Assembly (NCBI GenBank): GCA_022615525.1
Contig: JAKEGN010000246.1
Coordinates: 1 to 10,874, forward strand
Direction: 5' to 3'
DNA from: Woeseiaceae bacterium
GTDB lineage: Bacteria; Pseudomonadota; Gammaproteobacteria; Steroidobacterales; Woeseiaceae
Length of the DNA: 10,874 bases
Shown here one piece after another: positions 6,758-10,874 of this stretch; the stretch's first letter is position 1, and each line of letters starts with the position of its first letter. Position numbers and translations under genes: made by a program. A model generated the notes under the pieces. The model saw only the letters and a list, made by a program, of their open reading frames with translations, had not been told where the DNA came from and searched no databases.

Positions 6758-7729
6758 ATGACCGCCATTCGCGATTTCGTACATCATCACTACCGTCATT
6801 TCAATGCGGCCGCCATGATCGATGCCGCCGACGGGTATGTCCGACATCTCGACGAAGGCGGTGTCATGTTCATGACGCTCGCGGGGGCGATGAGCACCGC
6901 CGAACTCGGGCTGTCGCTCGCAGAAATGATACGCAGGGACAAGGTCCATGCCATCTGCTGCACCGGGGCGAACCTTGAAGAAGACATTTTCAACCTGGTT
7001 GCCCACGACCACTATGTCCGCGTTCCGCATTACCGCCAGCTGACGGCCGATGACGAGGAAGCCCTGCTCGCGAGGCACCTCAATCGCGTCACCGACACCT
7101 GCATTCCGGAGGAAGAGGCCATACGCCGCATCGAGCACGTCATTCTCGACCTGTGGCTCGATGCTGACAGGAAAAAGAAAGCATATTTTCCGCACGAATT
7201 CATGTACCAGATGTTGAGATCCGGGAAGCTCATAAAGCACTACCAGATCGACCCGAAGGACAGCTGGCTGGCCGCTGCCTGCGAACGCGACCTGCCGATC
7301 ATCGTGCCCGGCTGGGAAGACTCGACGCTGGGCAATATCTATGCGTCGCATTGCATTACCGGTGAGATCAAGAACGTGCACACCGTGCGCGGCGGCATCG
7401 AGTACATGATGATGCTCGCAGACTGGTACGAGAAGACGACGTCGCGTGCCTCGATCGGTTTTTTCCAGATCGGCGGTGGCATCGCTGGCGATTTTCCGAT
7501 CTGCGTGGTCCCGATGCTGCAGCAGGACCTGCGAAAGACGGACATACCCCGCTGGGGATACTTCTGCCAGATCAGTGATTCGACCACCAGCTACGGGTCC
7601 TATTCCGGGGCCGTGCCGAACGAGAAAATCACCTGGGGCAAACTCTCGGCAAGCACGCCGAAATACATCATCGAATCCGACGCAACCATCGTCGCTCCTT
7701 TGATTTTCGCCTGCGTACTCGAGCAGTAA
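6758..7729 (+). CDS. Deoxyhypusine synthase family protein, probable homospermidine synthase (SpeY-like)
   Basis: A 323-residue cytoplasmic protein of the deoxyhypusine synthase (DHS) family, which uses NAD to cleave a polyamine and transfer its aminobutyl group. Seen: the Rossmann-type nucleotide region with CCTGANLEEDIFNL (70-79), comparable to TTAGGVEEDL in human DHS; PGWEDSTLGN; GFFQIGGGIAGDF (G239-G241); and YSGAVPNEKITWGKLSAS with W293 and K295. These match the WGK motif holding the human catalytic lysine (Lys329). The position of human His288, just after the GGG loop, appears to be Phe246 here. Bacteria have no eIF5A, so protein hypusination is unlikely. A DHS homologue named SpeY has been reported to be needed for homospermidine synthesis in the cyanobacterium Anabaena; that reaction (putrescine to homospermidine) fits a cluster that makes putrescine. 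The exact substrate is inference. A strong GGAGG site precedes the ATG. The gene ends one base before speA. Confidence 0.85.
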   Translation: MTAIRDFVHHHYRHFNAAAMIDAADGYVRHLDEGGVMFMTLAGAMSTAELGLSLAEMIRRDKVHAICCTGANLEEDIFNLVAHDHYVRVPHYRQLTADDEEALLARHLNRVTDTCIPEEEAIRRIEHVILDLWLDADRKKKAYFPHEFMYQMLRSGKLIKHYQIDPKDSWLAAACERDLPIIVPGWEDSTLGNIYASHCITGEIKNVHTVRGGIEYMMMLADWYEKTTSRASIGFFQIGGGIAGDFPICVVPMLQQDLRKTDIPRWGYFCQISDSTTSYGSYSGAVPNEKITWGKLSASTPKYIIESDATIVAPLIFACVLEQ

Positions 7730-7730
7730 A

Positions 7731-9683
7731 TTGTCGACTCCTGCCAAGATTGCGTGGTCGCCGGAAGACGCCGCCGAACTCTATCGCCTCGAGGCATGGA
7801 GCGACGGATTCTTCGTGGTCAATGACCGGGGTCATGTGGCCGTCAAACCCTTCGACAATGACCCACTGACCATCGACATCATGGACGTGGTTGCGGAAGC
7901 GCGCCGCCGCAATATCAATTTCCCTTTGCTGCTGCGATTCCAGGACGTATTGCGTTCCCGCGTTCGCAGGCTGAACGAAGCGTTTGCGGAAGCGATTGCT
8001 TATGCCGAGTACAAGAACGTCTACCGCGGTGTTTACCCGATCAAGGTGAACCAGCTGCATGAAGTCGTCGAGGAAGTGCTGGACGCGGGCGCGCCCTACG
8101 GCCTCGGCCTCGAGTGCGGTTCCAAGGCCGAACTGATCGCCACCTTGCCGCACCTGGCTTCTGATGAAACGCTGCTGATCTGCAACGGTGTCAAGGACCG
8201 GACCATGCTGTCCCTCATCCTCGCTGCGCAGAGGCTCGGCAAGAACGTCGTTCCCGTGATGGAGAAATTCGGCGAGTTCGAACAGCTGATGGCGCTGGCC
8301 GCCGACTCGGATGGCAAGTCGCAGTTCGGCGTTCGCATACGCTTGAGGACCGGGGGCGCGGGCAAATGGGCCGACTCCGGAGGTTACCGGTCGAAGTTCG
8401 GCATTTCGCTGCCCGAGCTCCTGGAGCTGGTGGAACGCCTCGAGGCGGCAGGCGCGGGCGACTCGTTCGTGCTCCTGCACTTTCACCTCGGCAGCCAGAT
8501 CTCCGACATACAGCAGCTGAAACAGGCGGCCAAGGAGATCACGCAGATCTATGCCGAGCTGGTGAACCGCGGCCTGCCGATTCGTTACATGGATGTCGGC
8601 GGCGGCCTCGGCGTCAATTATTCCGGCGGATCCGACGGCGGCATCAACTATTCATTGCAGGAGTATGCCAACGCGGTCGTTTCAGCCATCATGGAAGTAT
8701 GTGATACGCGAAACGTACCGCATCCCGTGCTGGTTTCGGAAAGCGGCCGGGCAATCACCGCGCATCACTCGGTGCTGATCGTCGAGACGCTGGGCGCCTA
8801 CCAGAAAGATCGCGTCCCGGATGACTACAAGGCTCCGAAGGGCTCGCATCGCATGGCTCGAACCCTGAGTGAGATCCTGCAATCGCTGCGTGCGGCCGCC
8901 GAGGGCAGCCTGGACATCGGCGAGGTGCTGGAGGCTTATCACGATGTCGTGGAGATACACAGCGAAGCATCCACTATGTTCAGCATGGGGTATCTGACCC
9001 TGGAGCAGAATGCGCTGGTGGAACGTTTGTACTGGAGCAGTTGCTCGGCAGCTCTCGGGCATTTGCGCGCAATCGACCCGGATCCGCCGCCGGCGGAAAT
9101 GCACGAGCTCGAAGACAAGCTGATCGATCAGTACCTGTGCGATTTTTCCGTGTTCCAGTCGATGCTCGATCACTGGGCCATCGACCAGGCATTCCCGATC
9201 GTGCCGCTCGACCACCTCGACCGGAGACCGACCAGGCGCGCGCTGCTGGTCGATCTCACTTGCGATTCCGACGGCAAAGTCAGCCAGTACGTTTCATCGA
9301 ACCCGGACAAGCAGTTTCTCGAGCTGCATCCCTTGCGGCCCGGGGAACCGTATTTCCTGGGCTTTTTCCTCATGGGCGCCTACCAGGACATCATGGGTGA
9401 CTCGCACAACCTGTTCGGGCGAGTCGCCGAGGCGCATATCTACGGCGACGCCAACGAGGAAGGAAACTTCTGGGTCGAAAAGGTCATCCCGGGCACCGAG
9501 GTCCAGGAGATCCTGGCGCAGGTGCAGTACTTTCCGAATGACCTGCAAAGGCGCATGCAGAACCTGATCAAGGAGAAAATCGAGTCCGGTGCGGTCCGGC
9601 CGAAACGCGGCATGGAAATACTCGACCAGTACATGGCCTGCTTCAAGGAAGAAACCTATATCGATCCCCGCGGCCGTATATAA
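7731..9683 (+). CDS. speA: Biosynthetic arginine decarboxylase
   Basis: A 650-residue PLP enzyme decarboxylating arginine to agmatine, the first step of this putrescine route. Length matches the SpeA family (about 630-660). Seen: YPIKVNQ with the PLP-binding Lys105; GLECGSKAELIA; LLHFHLGSQISDIQQ; the glycine-rich GGGLGVNYSGG phosphate-binding loop; SESGRAITAHH; the C-terminal TCDSDGKVSQY with Cys511 at the dimer active site; and GAYQDIMGDSHNLFG. The start is TTG at 7731, one base after the previous stop. It is chosen because residues 10-40 (WSPEDAAELYRLEAWSDGFF) still match the family N-terminus, and the next in-frame ATG (residue 51) would delete that. The Shine-Dalgarno is weak, so translation is probably coupled to the DHS-family gene. 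The 13-base gap to aguB supports one operon. I see no signal peptide; cytoplasmic. Confidence 0.96.
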   Translation: MSTPAKIAWSPEDAAELYRLEAWSDGFFVVNDRGHVAVKPFDNDPLTIDIMDVVAEARRRNINFPLLLRFQDVLRSRVRRLNEAFAEAIAYAEYKNVYRGVYPIKVNQLHEVVEEVLDAGAPYGLGLECGSKAELIATLPHLASDETLLICNGVKDRTMLSLILAAQRLGKNVVPVMEKFGEFEQLMALAADSDGKSQFGVRIRLRTGGAGKWADSGGYRSKFGISLPELLELVERLEAAGAGDSFVLLHFHLGSQISDIQQLKQAAKEITQIYAELVNRGLPIRYMDVGGGLGVNYSGGSDGGINYSLQEYANAVVSAIMEVCDTRNVPHPVLVSESGRAITAHHSVLIVETLGAYQKDRVPDDYKAPKGSHRMARTLSEILQSLRAAAEGSLDIGEVLEAYHDVVEIHSEASTMFSMGYLTLEQNALVERLYWSSCSAALGHLRAIDPDPPPAEMHELEDKLIDQYLCDFSVFQSMLDHWAIDQAFPIVPLDHLDRRPTRRALLVDLTCDSDGKVSQYVSSNPDKQFLELHPLRPGEPYFLGFFLMGAYQDIMGDSHNLFGRVAEAHIYGDANEEGNFWVEKVIPGTEVQEILAQVQYFPNDLQRRMQNLIKEKIESGAVRPKRGMEILDQYMACFKEETYIDPRGRI

Positions 9684-9687
9684 GGAG
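9683..9687 (+). promoter_or_regulatory. Ribosome-binding site of aguB
   Basis: AGGAG overlapping the speA stop codon, 9 bases before the ATG at 9697. It supports that start over an in-frame ATG at 9589 that lies within speA. Confidence 0.7.
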
Positions 9688-9696
9688 AAGAGTGCG

Positions 9697-10602
9697 ATGA
9701 AGAAAGGTGACAAGCCGGGGAAAGTCAGGGTGGGCCTGGTGCAGATGAGCTGCTCCGACAATCCCGACGAAAACATGAATAAAGCGCTCGCAATGACCGA
9801 GGATGCGATCCGTAAAGGCGCACAGGTGATCTGCCTCCCGGAACTCTTTCGCTCACGCTACTTTTGCCAGAGCGAGGACGCGGCCTGGTTTGCGCTCGCC
9901 GAGGAGATTCCCGGCCCCAGCACCGAAGCATTTGCCAGAATCGCGGCACACCACGACGTGGCGATCATTGTCAGCCTCTTCGAGAAGCGTGCGCCGGGCT
10001 TGTACCACAACACGACTGCAGTCATTGACGGCAAGCACGGTTACATCGGCAAGTACCGAAAAATGCACATTCCCGATGATCCGCGCTACTACGAGAAATA
10101 TTTTTTTACGCCGGGGGATCTTGGCTTCAAGACATTTGATACAGACAAAGCGGAACTCGGCGTGCTGATCTGCTGGGACCAGTGGTACCCCGAGGCGGCA
10201 AGGCTTACGGCGTTGAAAGGCGCCGAGATATTGTTCTATCCGACAGCGATCGGCTGGCATCCGGAGGAAAAGGACGAGTTTGGCACCAACCAGCACCAGG
10301 CCTGGGAGACCATCCAGCGATCACACGCCGTTGCCAATGGATGTTTCGTCGTCGCGGTCAATCGCATTGGCTTCGAACCGGACCCGCGCGGCACCGGCGG
10401 CATCCAGTTCTGGGGACAGAGCTTCATGGTCGCACCGGATGGCAGGATTCTTTGCCGCGCGCCGGTCGACAAAGAATGCGTCCTGGTCGAGGAACTGGAC
10501 CTCGGCGAAATGAGCCGGACGCGGCACGGCTGGCCATTCTTCCGTGACCGCCGTATCGATGCTTACGGCCCGATCACGGAGAGATTCATCGACCAGGATT
10601 GA
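9697..10602 (+). CDS. aguB: N-carbamoylputrescine amidase
   Basis: A 301-residue cytoplasmic carbon-nitrogen hydrolase (nitrilase superfamily) converting N-carbamoylputrescine to putrescine, CO2 and ammonia. Seen: the start region VRVGLVQMSCSDNPDENM, and the Glu-Lys-Cys catalytic triad in proper order: CLPELFRSRYFCQ (E49), GKYRKMHIPDDPRYYEKYFF (K122) and LGVLICWDQWYPEAARL (C159). The YFCQSED and GWHPEEKDEFG stretches are typical of AguB rather than other nitrilases. Length is normal. The ATG at 9697 follows a clear AGGAG. It is the last gene of the cluster and completes the agmatine branch begun by speA and aguA. It faces the small membrane-protein gene on the other strand with 42 bases between; I see no convincing terminator there. 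Confidence 0.95.
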   Translation: MKKGDKPGKVRVGLVQMSCSDNPDENMNKALAMTEDAIRKGAQVICLPELFRSRYFCQSEDAAWFALAEEIPGPSTEAFARIAAHHDVAIIVSLFEKRAPGLYHNTTAVIDGKHGYIGKYRKMHIPDDPRYYEKYFFTPGDLGFKTFDTDKAELGVLICWDQWYPEAARLTALKGAEILFYPTAIGWHPEEKDEFGTNQHQAWETIQRSHAVANGCFVVAVNRIGFEPDPRGTGGIQFWGQSFMVAPDGRILCRAPVDKECVLVEELDLGEMSRTRHGWPFFRDRRIDAYGPITERFIDQD

Positions 10603-10644
10603 ATTCCCTGCCGGCTGACGGAAGTCGCGCCAGTACAGATACCG

Positions 10645-10872
10645 CTATACCTTGCCCTCTTTGATCTGCGTGACCGCTTTGTTGAGACCGTCCACGAGGG
10701 CAGCGCGCCGGCGCTTGACCCAGTAGAAGAAACCGACGACCAAAGCGACGACGACCAGTGCAAGGATTCCGCCGTCGCCGAAGAAACCAAACACGCCGGC
10801 AAACACCGCTATGAACATCATCAGGTTCACACCCATCGGTCCGGCCAGCTTGTTGCGCTCGGACGGAATCAC
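10645..10872 (-). CDS. Small two-helix membrane protein, unknown function (possibly partial)
   Basis: A 75-residue frame from GTG at 10872 to TAG at 10645-10647. Seen: two hydrophobic segments, about residues 16-31 (NLMMFIAVFAGVFGFF) and 36-52 (ILALVVVALVVGFFYW), separated by a GDGG turn, then a basic KRRR cluster and a short amphipathic tail ending KEGKV. By the positive-inside rule the tail is probably cytoplasmic. I do not recognise the family. The start is uncertain: ATG at 10836 (residue 13) is an alternative, and the frame stays open to the window edge, so the true start may lie beyond it. It is convergent with aguB and need not be related to the polyamine operon. Confidence 0.55.
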   Translation of the reverse strand: MIPSERNKLAGPMGVNLMMFIAVFAGVFGFFGDGGILALVVVALVVGFFYWVKRRRAALVDGLNKAVTQIKEGKV

Positions 10873-10874
10873 AC

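Noticed and set aside
7668..8486. 272-residue - strand frame opposite speA
   Set aside because: It covers conserved SpeA sequence on the other strand and shows no recognisable protein features.
9589..9696. Upstream extension of aguB by 36 codons
   Set aside because: It lies within speA in another frame; AGGAG directly before 9697 and the family start support the shorter protein.
1..10874. CRISPR array, tRNA, rRNA, insertion sequence or attachment site
   Set aside because: No regular short direct repeats, cloverleaf sequence, transposase-like protein or terminal inverted repeats were seen; nearly all DNA is explained by ordinary genes.

Overview
This is a GC-rich bacterial chromosomal window, densely packed with short gaps and several overlapping genes. 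The protein families present are a ModC-type molybdate transporter ATPase, an ECF sigma/anti-sigma pair, a lipoprotein amidohydrolase and the SpeA/AguA/AguB polyamine route. Together they fit a Gram-negative proteobacterium, most likely an environmental gammaproteobacterium. That placement is inference from gene content and sequence style; there is no rRNA or tRNA to anchor it. I see no mobile element, CRISPR array or tRNA.

Left part (1-3425, + strand). The window opens inside the 3' end of modC, with the molybdate-binding TOBE domain. After a 54-base gap comes a tight putative operon: an ECF sigma factor, a single-pass anti-sigma factor overlapping it by 11 bases, an exported HEAT-repeat protein, and a second exported protein ending in HEAT-like helices. 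The last gene is interrupted by an in-frame TAA at 3210-3212, after which 70 clean codons of the same repeat region continue to the natural stop. The anti-sigma factor has the N-terminal layout of the zinc-binding anti-sigma domain but lacks the cysteines.

Middle (3434-5437, - strand). A 667-residue secreted lipoprotein amidohydrolase (family 3, YtcJ-like) is convergent with the HEAT operon and divergent from the polyamine cluster. The 148 bases between it and aguA hold a good extended -10 promoter for the amidohydrolase and a weaker candidate for the rightward operon.

Right part (5586-10602, + strand). Four genes form a polyamine cluster: agmatine deiminase (aguA), a deoxyhypusine-synthase-family enzyme, biosynthetic arginine decarboxylase (speA) and N-carbamoylputrescine amidase (aguB). 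Together SpeA, AguA and AguB convert arginine to agmatine, N-carbamoylputrescine and putrescine. The deoxyhypusine-synthase homologue lies between aguA and speA, one base from speA. It is the most interesting gene here. Bacteria lack eIF5A, so it probably moves an aminobutyl group onto a small polyamine, for example making homospermidine from putrescine, as reported for the cyanobacterial homologue SpeY. No S-adenosylmethionine decarboxylase or spermidine synthase is in the window, which fits an SAM-independent triamine route. A small two-helix membrane protein of unknown function on the - strand closes the window and may be cut by its edge.
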